DNA of 64,000 nucleotides, taken from contig CM059583.1 of NCBI GenBank assembly GCA_030407085.1, positions 80,810,001-80,874,000 of the forward strand, written 5' to 3'. The number at the start of each line of letters is the position of its first letter. Within the stretch, counting starts at the first letter, position 1. Position numbers and translations under genes: made by a program. Shown piece after piece: positions 23,146 through 34,194 of the stretch. The stretch comes from Trichopria drosophilae. Lineage: Eukaryota; Arthropoda; Insecta; Hymenoptera; Diapriidae. Below the pieces are notes generated by a model. That model did not search any database, was not told the DNA's origin, and saw only the letters and a program-made list of their open reading frames with translations.

Positions 23146-24589
23146 ATAATTCCAGTATTAGCAATTTTTTACTTCAACAAGAAATTTAAAAAATTAATTT
23201 GAACATCCTTTTCAGTAAAGTTAGAAGAGTGGTACTTGTTAAAATATTGTGTTATATGGAAAAATTGTCGGGTGCGCTGCCGACTCAAGAGCATTACTGC
23301 TCTGTATACCGCGTTCGGCTCATGAAACTCTGTTATCAACGGCGCAACGAAAGTAGATAGTTCCCCGTTCCACACCTTTCTATCATCGTTTCGGTACGTC
23401 CGTCGCGTAGCAAAAACGATTACCATTCTTGACATCGATAATTATCCTCGATTATAATCGTCCATTTTCCTTTGTTGTATTTATTTTTACTTATTTGTGT
23501 AGCCATTTTTTTAGCGCAAGATTTAAACTTATTTTTTTGTCATATAATATAACATCTCTCTCTTTTCTTTTTTAAATTAAAATGCCTAAAACTAAATGTT
23601 TCAATCCATTCAAATTCGTAGGGCATGGAAATCCAAATGTTCCGAAAATCGATGGATCTACAATTACTGGCAAAAATGTTCCTAAACAAATAAATTTGTG
23701 CGATAAATGTCGCAAAAAAATTTGCAATGAAGGTTGGCCTGATGGTGAGGTTGCAGAGGATTCTAACATTTCAATAGAAGATTCAGAAGTGATCATGCAC
23801 TCCGAGCCAGAAAGCGAATCGAATAGCGATTGTCTTTCTGACGGTGAAGTTGCATTTAACGCTGAGAACGAAACGTCTTCTGATTTGTTCCAAATTATTG
23901 AAAAATTAAAAACTAAATTTCAAAATCCATTGACAAGCAATTTTAATAAAAAGGAAATTCTGACACTTAGGTCTGACTCGTGGAGTGAAAGAAAAGTAGC
24001 AAAAACTTTTGGTTGTTCACGCTCACTTGTACAAATAGCAAGACGAGAGATAGAACGGAAAATTAGTAAAAGTCGTTTGTCTGAAGAAGTAAAAAATATG
24101 GTCATAAAGTTTTATGAAAATGACATAAACAGTCGTCTTTTACCAGGCCAAAAAGATTTTGTTTCTGTCAAGCAACCAGATAGTACACGTTTACACGTTC
24201 AAAAGCGTCTAATCTTAAGCAATCTTTCAGAGCTTTTTAATCATTTTAAAACGGTGCATCCAAACTGTAAAATAGGATTCTCTACCCTACTCGAAAAGGA
24301 GGAAAGAAAAGCATAGAAAAGTATAGAAATTCTGCGTGATTCGTATGCTTTTGAATCCTATTTTTGGCACATAATGTAAATCTATCAATTCTTATCCTAT
24401 CTGAATACTTCAAATAAAGCCAATGTTAATATTTTTCTATCCATTAGGTAAAATTAATAAATTTCTATCCCAATCGTGTATAGAGAATCAATCCAAATGT
24501 ATCTCATTACATTTTTATCATTATGTATCCTAAAAATTTATAGAAATTCTATCAAAACGAATCAAAATGTGATTTTTATATTTTTACGG

Positions 24590-25350
24590 TCCAGGTCGAC
24601 CGCTCCGCAGTTTTCGGTGTCTAGGTATTCCGCACCGTAGTTTTTGACGTCCAGGTCGACCGCTCCGTAGTTTTCGATGTCTAGGTATTCCGCACCGTAG
24701 TTTTTCGACGTCCAGGTCGACCGCTCCGTAGTTTTCGGTGTCTAGGTATTCCGCTCCGTAGTTTTTGACGTCTAGGTCGACCGCTCCGTAGTTTGCGGTG
24801 TCCAGGTATTCCGCACCGTAGTTTTTCGCCGTCCAGGTCGACCGCTCCGTAGTTTTTGGTGTCTAGGTATTCCTCCCCGTAGTTTTTTGCCATTCAGGTC
24901 GACAACTCCATAGTTTTCGATGTTTAGGTATTCCGCACCGTCGTTTTACGCCGTCCAGGTCGACCGCTCCGTAGTTTTCGGTGTCTAAGTATTCCGCACC
25001 GTAGTTTTTCGCCTGGGCGGAACATCTGGACAACGAAAACTATAAAGCGGACCACCTAGATATCGAAAACTATGGAGCGGTCGACCTAGACGGCGAAAAA
25101 CTATGGTGCGGAACACCTGGACAATGAAAACTATGGAGTTAACTGCCTAGATACCGAAAACTATGGAGCGGTCGACCTAGACGGCGAAAAACTATGGTGC
25201 GGAACACCTGGACAACGAAAACTATGGAGCGGACCACCTGGATACCGAAAACTATGGAGCAGTCGACCTAGAGACGGCGAAAAACTATGGTGCGGAGCAC
25301 TTGGACAACGAAAACTATGGAACAGACCACTTGAAGAACAAAAAACTACG
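24590..25350. repeat. 30/60-bp tandem array in two opposed orientations
   Basis: From 24590 to about 25010 a roughly 60-bp unit repeats about seven times. Each unit is two related 30-bp halves: GTCGACCGCTCCGTAGTTTT and GTATTCCGCACCGTAGTTTT variants. From about 25015 to 25350 the same unit continues in inverted orientation (AACTATGGAGCGGTCGACCT). The array is therefore an inverted pair of tandem blocks able to fold back. It is related to the 80-bp array at 5741-6060. Confidence 0.88.
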
Positions 25351-25489
25351 CGCGTGTGTCCGCGCGCGCGCATTTGTGTGTATCCCAGCAATTGTTGTTT
25401 TACTATCAAGATTTCGCTTATGTCTTGTCATTTTCGAGATATTTGAGAATTTTAAAAATTTTCAGGTTTGCAAATTTTTAAAATCTGTT

Positions 25490-25880
25490 TACATGTATGA
25501 ATTAACCGACTCGAGGTCATCCCCCCTAACAATACACCCCCCAAAATTTTGTCAGATTTTACGTATCTCTTGCCGTTTTCTAGATATTTGAGAATTTGGA
25601 AATTTTCAGTTTTGCAAATTTCAAAAATCTGTTTGCATGTATGAATTAATCGACTCCAGATCATCCCCCCTATCGATACACCCCCCAAAATTTTGTCAGA
25701 TTTTACTTATCTCTTGCCGTTTTCGAGATATTTGAGAATTTTGAAAATTTTCAAAATTCGTTCGTATATACGCATTAACCGACTCAATGGGATCCCCCCT
25801 TTTGATAACCTCCAAAAGTTTGTCATATTTTGCTTATCTCTGGCCGTTTTTGAGATAATTAAGAATTTTAAAAAATTTTA
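25490..25880. repeat. Imperfect tandem repeat, unit about 130-144 bp, three copies
   Basis: The blocks ATTAACCGACTC, CATCCCCCCT, CACCCCCCAAAATTTTGTCA and TTGCCGTTTTCGAGATATTTG recur at a spacing of 144 and then 129 bp. No open frame is conserved. It lies inside the MITE at 24285-26358. Confidence 0.75.
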
Positions 25881-25974
25881 ATGTGTAACAGAAATATCAT
25901 ATTACGTTACTGATTATAGTGATCGACAGTGGTAGACCAGTGGTCGGTGTCGCGCGCGATCGTTGTTTCTAGTC

Positions 25975-26026
25975 AAGTATTCTTGGTGGGGAACACTACT
26001 TGGATAGGTGACCGCTTGAGAACAAC
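25975..26026 (+). pseudogene. 5S rRNA-like fragment (3' half)
   Basis: The stretch around TACTTGGATAGGTGACCGCT (25998-26017) followed by TGAGAACA closely matches the conserved second half of eukaryotic 5S rRNA, including the internal C-box region of the Pol III promoter. Upstream similarity is weak, so this is a truncated, diverged copy, perhaps a 5S-derived SINE head. Not a functional rRNA gene. Confidence 0.6.
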
Positions 26027-28389
26027 TTTCTTAAGATAATTAAATCAACTAAAAAAAGTTAAAAAATATTTGAATTAATTAAAAAATAATAATAAAATTA
26101 AAAATAAAAAAAAAATTTTTTGTATACAATGAGGAAAAAATTTAAAAACAAAAAATTAAAATTTGCTATGCTTCTTAATTCTTACTGAAGGAATGAAATT
26201 CGTGACGAACGTAGTATAGAAAAATATCGAAACAAATCCTATCAATTTCTATCCACTTTAGTTAGGATAGAAAAATATAGAATTAATTCGTGCCAAAAAT
26301 AGGATAGGAAAATATTGGAAAAAATCCTATACTTTTCTATCCTCCTTTTCGAGTAGGGTACTTTTGCTCGATTGCGCCCCAAGCATTGTGTCCTTGCTGG
26401 CTCTGGAGGAACACATACAGTATGTGTCTGCACATATCATGAAAATGTGCATTTGACGCTTGCCGGAGGTTCTATACCTTTAACAGAATCTACTGATTTA
26501 AAGCTCACTTCGTATAAAGACTGCTTAAAAATAATGGTATGCGATAACTAATTGTCATTTTGGAGACTGTGAAGAGTGTCAGGATTACATTAGTATCATT
26601 AAAAACCACCTGAAAACGCTTTTTGAATATGAAGGTATTGAGAAAGTAGAATATCAAATGTGGGAAAGTACAGATCGTTCAACACTAATAACTAGATTTC
26701 AGGAAACTACTGAGTTTATCGACGAATTAGGTGAGAAATTAGAAGTCTTAAGACATCACGATTTTATATCTGGACAACAAGCAAGCTACTTAGCACATAG
26801 AAAACAAACGCTAAAAGAAGGGGAAGTGCTACTTCTCTGTGACTTTGCAGAGAACTATGCATTTGTTGCCCAAAACGCTGCTCAGTCGTTCCATTGGAAC
26901 AATAATCAAGCTACCATCCACACCGTTGGATATTATTATGTACAGAATGGAGACCTAAAACATCGCAGTATGGCAATTATTTCCGACGATCTGAAACATA
27001 CCATAGCCATCTACGCTTTCCAAAAAATTATTATTGATCATTTAAATGAGGAAAATGTACCATTAACTAAAATAATATATTTCACTGATGGAGCAGCACA
27101 GCACTATAAAAATCGATACAATTTTTGTAACTTAATGAAACATAAGGATGATTTTGGTGTAGACGCTGAATGGCACTTCCATGCAACAGCGCATGGTAAA
27201 GGACCATGTGATGGTATAGGTGGAAATCTTAAAAGATTTGCTGCACGAGCTAGTTTACAACTTCCTCCTTCACAACAAATTTTAACAGCTCAGGCACTTT
27301 TTCATTGGTCGAAAGTGAACCTTTCAAATACAACCGTATATTTTTCTTCGAAGGAAGAACATAGCACTCTTGAGAATTCTTTACTAGAAAGATTCACTTC
27401 TTCGAAGTATCACTCTGTTATACCTACTGGCAATGATCAAATTATTTTAAAAACATTTAGCTTTTCTGATGAAACCGCAGTTTCTCCTCCAAAGCGTGGA
27501 CGCAAACGTAAAAGCTAAGCTGAAACAGTACAATTACATCGAAAAATAATTTAGTACAAAAAAATATTTAGAAAGGTATAAAATAAAAAAATTTTAAAAT
27601 ATTATAAATAAAAAAAAATATAAAAAATTAAAAAGATAAAAAAAGGGATCAAATCTCTGCTACGTCCACGCCGTCGATCTTGGGTCGCGCTAAATGCAGA
27701 TACCATATGTTGCCATACTTTAAGAATCAGTACCTGGTAGAAACCTATCATTAACATTCATCACTCATTTACGGGCTTGCTGTTGCGATTACGAAAAAAA
27801 TGTATATCACCTTTTTTGTAGAAAATTATATGTTCTACATTTTTTGTTTGAAACATTTTTTCGTCGGATGCCTATTTTTCAAAATAAATGCAAAAAACTA
27901 AAAAAATACACGTTTTTTTAAATTAAATGACCTCAAAAATCGGCGGGTGAGCTTTTTAGGAGACGCGACTATCACAGTTAGATTACTTTTTTTTATGTAC
28001 TAGAAGGTAGGGCTTCAGGATTTTCATATCCATTTATGCAAGCTTCCAGAACAGTGTGCAGGGTGTGGGTTAAAAATAAAAAAAAACATTATTAAGCATT
28101 TTTTGGGTCGAAATTTTATTTTTTCATATTCAACTATTTTTTATTTTAAACTTCGAGAAATTCTGAACAAAATGCGCTTTGGCTTATCAAAATCCAACGA
28201 TCCGTTTCGGAGATATAAATTTTTTTTACATAAAACTTTAACCCCTTACAGTATGGCAACCTAGGATGCAAAAAATCTATAACTCGGCCAAAGATCTTAG
28301 ATCGATATATACAACAATATATGTGATTGTTAAAAAAATCGGAACAAAAAATTTCCAGGGTGGCTCTTTTTTCGGAGAATGCCCCATAT

Positions 28390-29039
28390 GTATTATGTAT
28401 GTGCACCAGTGTTTACGAAAGTTACTACATCCAAATGTCGGCTTTCAACAAAATACGTCATTTTCAATAATTTCATATGATATACTTAGTTCGTACAGAA
28501 ATTTGAAGATAATTATTGTTTGTTCTAAGCACTGTATAGCACGAAATATATTAGTCAGCAGACTGAGAACATAAAGTGGGGCGCAGATTACTCTTGATTC
28601 TTACTAAAAATGGTGCATGTATGTAATAACTGACACTGGTTTTAATTTATCTGATATATCTTAGTAATTATACATAATTATTGCAGCATGGCAGTTTTTC
28701 ATTAATTACGATAAGTACCTTTTATAAAAAAGATATATATATGTATAGTTGAAAAATCATGGTTGGGGCACACCAGAAGAGAATTTAGGACCAAATAACG
28801 ATTTGCATAAAATAAAATACTATTTACGTGAACTTTTGATTATTGTATAATAAGTGTAGAAGATGAGAAAGAACGTGTAAAATTGTAACCTTTGTAGGAC
28901 GACTCAAAACGTGGATTTGTTAGATATAAAAAATAAAAAACATGAAGAGTAAATGTGGAGTGAAATATAAAAACAAATTTTACTTTATTTAAAATCTTTT
29001 TTTTCTATACTCTTTTCCTCTAATACATATTCATAATAT
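28390..29039. other. AT-rich stretch, nothing recognised
   Basis: Short frames only, with no repeat termini or motifs detected between the long-TIR transposon and the small MITE at 29040. Confidence 0.5.
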
Positions 29040-29357
29040 ATTTATGTACGTCTTTTCGGTGCGTAAAGTAAATTCATGCGCAAAATAAACTTTTATTCAC
29101 ACCGGGAGGAAAGTTGCTGCTTTCCTCCCGCAAGCGGAAGGAAAGATGCCGCTTATCCTCCCGGCCATAAAGAAAAATCGTATACTTCCTTCGGGAAGTA
29201 AAAAAGAATGCTTCAGACTGCCTGTTTCTCACCCTCGGCTTCACCTCGGGTAAAAATTACACGCAGCCTGAGACATTCTTTATTTTACCTCCCTCATTGA
29301 GTAATATACTATTACGCACTCATTCTTACTTTACGCACGGAAAAGCCGTACGTAAAC
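29040..29357. mobile_element. 318-bp MITE with internal hairpins
   Basis: The TIR ATTTATGTACGTCTTTTC (29040) is matched by the complement of the right end (GTTTACGTACGGCTTTTC), about 30 bp long with mismatches. AATAT flanks both sides (29035-29039, 29358-29362). The interior holds two strong hairpins, GGGAGGAAAG...CTTTCCTCCC and CTTCCTTCGGGAAG. Non-coding. Confidence 0.72.

Positions 29358-29363
<6 letters not shown>

Positions 29364-29410
<47 letters not shown>
29364..29410. repeat. (CT)n microsatellite, 5' flank of LINE
   Basis: Uninterrupted TC/CT dinucleotide run of about 47 bp, immediately followed by the 5' end of the plus-strand LINE. Confidence 0.97.
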
Positions 29411-29412
<2 letters not shown>

Positions 29413-29778
29413 TTCTGGTGAGTAGACACGTCACACGTGTAAATTTTTGCTCCACCGTATTTCAGTATTATTTACGATTATTTTCATTCTCCGGAGCGAG
29501 AACTTATTCCAGAAGGTGTGCACTAGTTGTGGACCTGATTAGTGAAATTTTTTCGGAGTGACAACATCTAGTGGGTCCACGGTGCGCCTTTTTGGAAAAT
29601 CGCAAAATTTTTTCCACGGTTTTCACCGGGCACGTGTCAATGGCGATCGCGGAGCTAATGTTAACTGCGCAAGTCCACTCCAGTCACGTGGTGTAATGTG
29701 TTAGCCTCCTATTCAATTTAACAACTGTCATCGAAACTGAATCGAAGAAAAGCGACTTATTACAAGGTACGAAACCCG

Positions 29779-30873
29779 ATGCCGAAAACTAGAAGTAACA
29801 GCAAATCGGACCATAACGTAACTGTTCGTGTTATTTGTGCAAAGTGTTACAAGTCTGTCATCGATTTCGTCAAGTGTCCCGTTTGCGAAAAGTGTTTTCA
29901 CGAGTCTTGCGGACGGCTCTACATACGCGGCAAATCGGAATCTGTGTGTTGCGTGCGCTCCTTGTCGCACTTACTTCTTCCGCCGCCTACCGTCGCAACT
30001 ACTGCTGTCGCGCGTGACGTATCTCTCCTCGCGCTCCCTACTCCGTCCTCTCTTCTTCATCGAGTGCAGCCGCTGTTAACACCGTCGCGACTATTTTCGG
30101 CTAGTTCCCTCCCTCCGCAAGTATTATCTGTTTCGCCTACCTTGCCCCCAACGCAGTCAACTATGGATACGGCGCAGCAATTTTCGCAAATCCTTGAAGC
30201 GATCAACGGTGTGCGTCAGGAACTTACGGCCGTTAGAGCCGATACTAACGCGATTCGAACCGATCTTTCGAATTTAGCATCTGCCGTACAGCAGAACACC
30301 GCCTCATGCAATGCTCTAAAATCGGATGTAGAATATATGAAAAAGAGCAATGCCCTTGCACGACCAACTACGTACCTCATAGTAAATGGTATACCAAATC
30401 GGTGCTCTCTGTCATATAATGACATTATGCTCCGCGTGCTGACCCACCTAAAATTGCCTGGTTTATTGAGCGACATTTTAAAAATCGATAAAATTGAACG
30501 TAATGGACCATCAACATCTTATTCTGCTGCTGCAAGTTCGACAATTCCTACACAGTATTTCTCCTTAAAAATACGCCTTAAATCGGTTGACGTGCGAAAT
30601 TTTATTGTTGAAACAAAGCGTAAGTTGGGGAAAATTACCGTCCAGGAATTATTCCCGGAATTATCTAAAGATGCTAATGCTGACAAAACTGTTTATGTTA
30701 ACGAGTTCTTGCCCTCATCGACCTACAATTTGCTTAAAAAAGCGAAACTTGCGGCTAATAACGCAGGTTATAAGCGCGTTTGGGCGAGAGATGGCAATGT
30801 TTTTGTAAGAAAAGATGGTGGCACCCCCGAGTTGTTAATTGCCACAGAACACGATCTTAATAATATTGTCTGA
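29779..30873 (+). CDS. LINE ORF1: zinc-finger and coiled-coil protein
   Basis: A 364-codon open frame from ATG 29779. Residues about 16-45 form a PHD/RING-like Cys-rich finger (CAKCYKSVIDFVKCPVC, then CFHESCG). A Ser/Pro/Thr-rich linker follows to about residue 125, then a coiled-coil-like helix (QQFSQILEAINGVRQELTAV), then a C-terminal domain with TYLIVNGIPNRCS, typical of ORF1 proteins of CR1-like LINEs. In this family the product binds element RNA or chromatin and assists reverse transcription. ORF2 follows after 42 bp. The frame is undisturbed, so this half of the element may still be translatable. Confidence 0.82.
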   Translation: MPKTRSNSKSDHNVTVRVICAKCYKSVIDFVKCPVCEKCFHESCGRLYIRGKSESVCCVRSLSHLLLPPPTVATTAVARDVSLLALPTPSSLLHRVQPLLTPSRLFSASSLPPQVLSVSPTLPPTQSTMDTAQQFSQILEAINGVRQELTAVRADTNAIRTDLSNLASAVQQNTASCNALKSDVEYMKKSNALARPTTYLIVNGIPNRCSLSYNDIMLRVLTHLKLPGLLSDILKIDKIERNGPSTSYSAAASSTIPTQYFSLKIRLKSVDVRNFIVETKRKLGKITVQELFPELSKDANADKTVYVNEFLPSSTYNLLKKAKLAANNAGYKRVWARDGNVFVRKDGGTPELLIATEHDLNNIV

Positions 30874-30915
30874 CAACCAACGCAGAATCTTGTTAATCAA
30901 TGTGTATCAAGTAAC

Positions 30916-33798
30916 GTGTCTTCGTCCGATTCTTCGTTGTCTCTAAAAATTTCGTGTATAAATATAAATTCACTGCGTGCTCATCTGCAAGATGTAGAAA
31001 ATGAATTAGCAGACTGCACAACACACATCCTGGCAGTCACCGAAACATGGATGACACCTTTTGTTGATTCATCGTGTGTTGCCGTTAAAAACTATAATTT
31101 TGTCCGTAATGATCGGGCGCTTCGCAGCGATGGGCAAACACGCTTTATTTTTGGTGGAGGTGTCGCATGTTACCTCCACAAATCTTTATCTTACACTATT
31201 CTCGAGTGCTCAGTAAATGAAAGCATTGATACCCCAGAATATCTTTTTTTGGATGTCAAATCGTCTTCAAGAAATTTGTTATTTATAGTTATATACCGAC
31301 GCCCTCATGGGCAACTTCTCGCGGAAATTATAGTTAAGTTTAATACATATATATCTAAATATAAGAACATAATAGTAACAGGCGATTTAAACTGCAATTT
31401 GTTAGAGAATAGATTTGATTCTGTATATCTCCAAAATTTTATTCAAGACTATTCGCTTTTTTCTGTACCCTTTGGAACCACCCATTATTCTTGTTTTTCT
31501 TCTTCTCAGCTGGATGTTATGCTAGTCGATTCTTCAGATAAAATTTAAAGTTTTTCTACGTCTCCTACTCCTTTTGCGGCTGGCCATTGTCTTATTACGA
31601 TCCAATACGAATTCACGAACCTCAATTGCGACTATTCTGCTTTAAATAAAGATCTCTCAGCATTACTTCAACTTAAGTTTCCTCATCTCTTAGCTTCCGA
31701 CCACACACAACTTCAAACAAATTCGCAACTAGACGGTCTAATAAACTGCGTAAATAATTTTTACGAATGTATTACCGAAGTTTTAGATTTACATGCGCCA
31801 TTTATTACAAAACGTATTTTGCACCGCGCTATTCCGTGGATCACACCTAGCATACGAAGTAGGATTAAGGAACGCGACAAATTGTACCTGCGTGCGAAAC
31901 GAACTCGAAACCTGCGTCTTTTCCAGGAATATAAGAATATGCGTCGCGAGATTAAAAATATCTTAAAAGCGGCCAAAAATCGTCACTTAGCCGAGCTAGT
32001 ACTCCAACAAACAAGCACGAACAAACTCTGGTCTTGCCTACGAAAATTAGGACTTGCTAATCAGCCATCACAGTCAGCACTTCCTCATTTCTCACCCATT
32101 GCATTAAATCGTCATTTCGCACAAATATCGTCATCTCATCCGTCTTGTGACTTAGCAACACTCAGCAACATTATCATGCGTCCATTACCCAATTTCCATA
32201 TAACATTCAGCTTTACTGCTATTAATCATCATGATGTCCTACTTAGTCTTAATCTAGTTGCACAAAAATCACGTGGGCTTAGTCCCGATCATCTTCCTTT
32301 AGAGCACCTAAAATCCATGTTTACAACCATCGCACCATATTTTCACTCTTTCACATCCATTTTCAATCTTTCACTCATCTCTAGCTATTTCCCTCCCATT
32401 TGGAAATCATCTTACATCATACCACTTAAGAAAATCGCTAACCCCTTATGTCCTTCTGACACCCGTCCAATCACAAATCCTCCCCACCTCTCTAAGGTCA
32501 TTGATTCCCTTGTCACCCAGCAGATCACAAAATATTTAGAGATAAATTGTATACTACATCCCAAACAATGTGGTTTCCGCAAATTTCACAGCACTCAAAC
32601 TGCCCTATTACACCTTATGGATGATGTACGTTCGGGCATAGATCGTGGGGCAGTTACTGTCCTGGTACTGTTCGATTTCTCAAAAGCCTTTGACTCCTTA
32701 AACCATGTCGTGATTCTAACTTGCCTTCGAGACATAGGCTTTGAGGAATCAACATTGAGATGGCTGCATTCTTATCTCTCAAATCGCTCTCACACAATAA
32801 TTGGCCTGGATGGTTCAACATCTAATCCTGAGTATACTACATCCGGCGTTCCACAAGGTTCAAGCTTAGGCCCCATATTATTCATTATTGTTATCAATAC
32901 CTTGTTTTCGAGACTTAAATATTGCAGACAGACTACCATCATCTTTGCTGATGATACGCAATTTTATCTCTCGACCCCGATATGTCATCTAAATGAAACG
33001 ATACGCAATATTAACAGTGACATTGCTGAGCTTGTGAGGTGGTCCCATGACTATGGGCTCACTTTAAATACGCGTAAAACTCAGGCCATCATCTTAGGTT
33101 CACCTCAGAATTTAGCCGTTATGAAAAATCTCACCATACCACAAATTATTGTCGGGTCTGATGCAATACCTTATTCATATGAAGTAAAAGATCTTGGTGT
33201 TATAATAACATCCGACCTAACATGGAATCGCCATGTTAGTACCATATCATCTAAAGTACATAATGTTCTTTACAGGCTTAAATTTCGTGGTGCTTTTCTT
33301 CCACCGCAGATCAAACTCACACTTGTCAACGCATTAGTCATCGCACATCTCGATTACGCATCTTTAGTTATAGCCGATTCAACAGCATATCTGAATACTA
33401 AATTACAACGCCTTCAAAACATTGCCTTGAGGTATGTGTATCGCCTGCGCCGGGATGAAAGACTTGCGCCATATCGTCAGAAAGCCAACTGGCTACCCAT
33501 AACATCTAGGCGACAGTACTTTCTCGGTAGCCTCACTCATCAAATCATCCATACCTCCCAACCTTCCTACCTGGCTGACAGATTCATTCCTCTAGACCAT
33601 TCCATTCGCCGATCTTCTCGCTTACAATCATCTCAATATCAACTTCCAATTCCTCGTACCAACATCTTTGCTCACTCTTTCTGGATCACAGCCATACAGT
33701 TTTGGAACTCCCTGCCACGCCGCCTTCATGTATTTACATCTCTCGCAACATTTCGTACTAACTTATTAACATATCTTCGTAGGGCTGATCAACCGTAA
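30916..33798 (+). pseudogene. LINE ORF2: endonuclease-reverse transcriptase with one in-frame stop
   Basis: One frame is open from before 30916 to 33798 except for TAA at 31546-31548. Domains: APE-type endonuclease (CININSLRAHL, AVTETWM, VTGDLNCN, then QLDVMLVD before the stop and AAGHCLI after it), then reverse transcriptase (LFDFSKAFDSLNH, TSGVPQGSSLGP, FADDTQFYLS at about 32944-32973) and a C-terminal thumb-like region ending LRRADQP. No ATG lies at the beginning of the frame, so translation may depend on reinitiation or readthrough from ORF1. The stop falls within the endonuclease and leaves a 210-codon fragment and a 659-codon fragment in the same frame. Apart from it the gene looks intact. 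Confidence 0.9.
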
Positions 33799-34084
33799 GT
33801 CTGTTACGTTTTCTATTTTTATGTTGTAACTATGCGAGCGACTTCTAATCAAATTTACTACTTACATTTAACTCAAGTGCAATTTTGTTATTTTTTATTT
33901 ACAAAGTAGTATGTATAAAGATGTATAATGTGTTTACCGCCTTATAGCAGAGATTATAATATAGTTTTAAGGTTTAAGTTGTATCGTTTATCCTGACCGA
34001 AACATTGTAACGGCAGGATATTGAGTTCATGTGTCCACGGCTCGTAGCGGTCAGGACACTAATAAATAAGTCGTCAATCAATCA

Positions 34085-34086
<2 letters not shown>

Positions 34087-34174
<88 letters not shown>
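34087..34174. repeat. (CT)n microsatellite, 3' flank of LINE
   Basis: About 88 bp of uninterrupted CT repeat directly after the LINE 3' end. It pairs with the run at 29364-29410 as the presumed original target. Confidence 0.97.
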
Positions 34175-34175
<1 letters not shown>

Positions 34176-34194
34176 ACGCCCGACGCCCGATTAC

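Larger units (their letters stand above)
24285..26358. mobile_element. TA-target MITE inserted in the transposase gene
   Basis: TIRs CCCTACTCGAAAAGGAGGA start at 24285 and end at 26358, with TA on both sides (24283-24284, 26359-26360). Removing the insert reconnects the transposase reading frame exactly, which proves the boundaries. The 2.07 kb body is non-coding and holds two tandem arrays and a 5S-like fragment. The TA target and short imperfect TIRs suggest a Tc1/mariner-mobilised element. Confidence 0.88.
23582..27518 (+). pseudogene. DDE-like transposase split by a MITE and a frameshift
   Basis: The gene starts at ATG 23582. The N-terminal part has a CX2C...C cluster (LCDKCRKKIC), an acidic stretch and a helix-turn-helix-like region (SWSERKVAKTFGCSRSLVQ). 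At 24283-24284 a MITE interrupts it (the reading track there runs into MITE sequence). The frame resumes at 26359 with a Cys/Gly/His block (CVLAGSGGTHTVCVC), shifts by one base near 26543-26552, then runs open to 27518. The C-terminal half has three conserved acidic blocks that fit a DDE/DDD catalytic core: LLLCDFAENYAF, IIYFTDGAAQHYKNRY and HGKGPCDGIGG, ending in a basic tail (PPKRGRKRKS). Proteins of this kind are widespread in animal genomes, usually unannotated. Lying centrally between long TIRs argues for a transposase role. Inactive here. Confidence 0.72.
21368..28385 (+). mobile_element. Long-TIR DNA transposon with unfamiliar DDE-like transposase
   Basis: The ends read GGGGCATTCTCCG at 21368 and its complement at 28385, flanked by ATAT on both sides (21364-21367, 28386-28389). 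The inverted repeats continue for roughly 660-830 bp (left to about 22190, right from about 27725) with scattered mismatches. Interior, left to right: ORF remnants (22416-23145), a C run near 23120, the first transposase segment (23582), a 2.07 kb MITE (24285-26358) and the second transposase segment (to 27518). Without the MITE the element is about 4.9 kb. The 4-bp duplication and DDD-like protein make the Sola superfamily a possibility, but I cannot confirm this. Confidence 0.78.
29411..34086 (+). mobile_element. Nearly complete two-ORF LINE inserted in (CT)n
   Basis: About 4.68 kb with 5' UTR (29411-29778), ORF1 (29779-30873), ORF2 (30916-33798) and a 3' UTR that ends AATCAATCAAC directly against a second (CT)n run (34087-34174). 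The same dinucleotide on both sides is what target-primed insertion into a CT microsatellite would leave. ORF1 with a PHD-like finger plus an APE/RT ORF2 resembles the CR1/L2/Jockey group. Only one in-frame stop was found. Confidence 0.85.

Noticed and set aside
24590..25350. Possible CRISPR array
   Set aside because: No unique spacers; units are contiguous diverged tandem repeats in a eukaryotic MITE, and the orientation flips in the middle.
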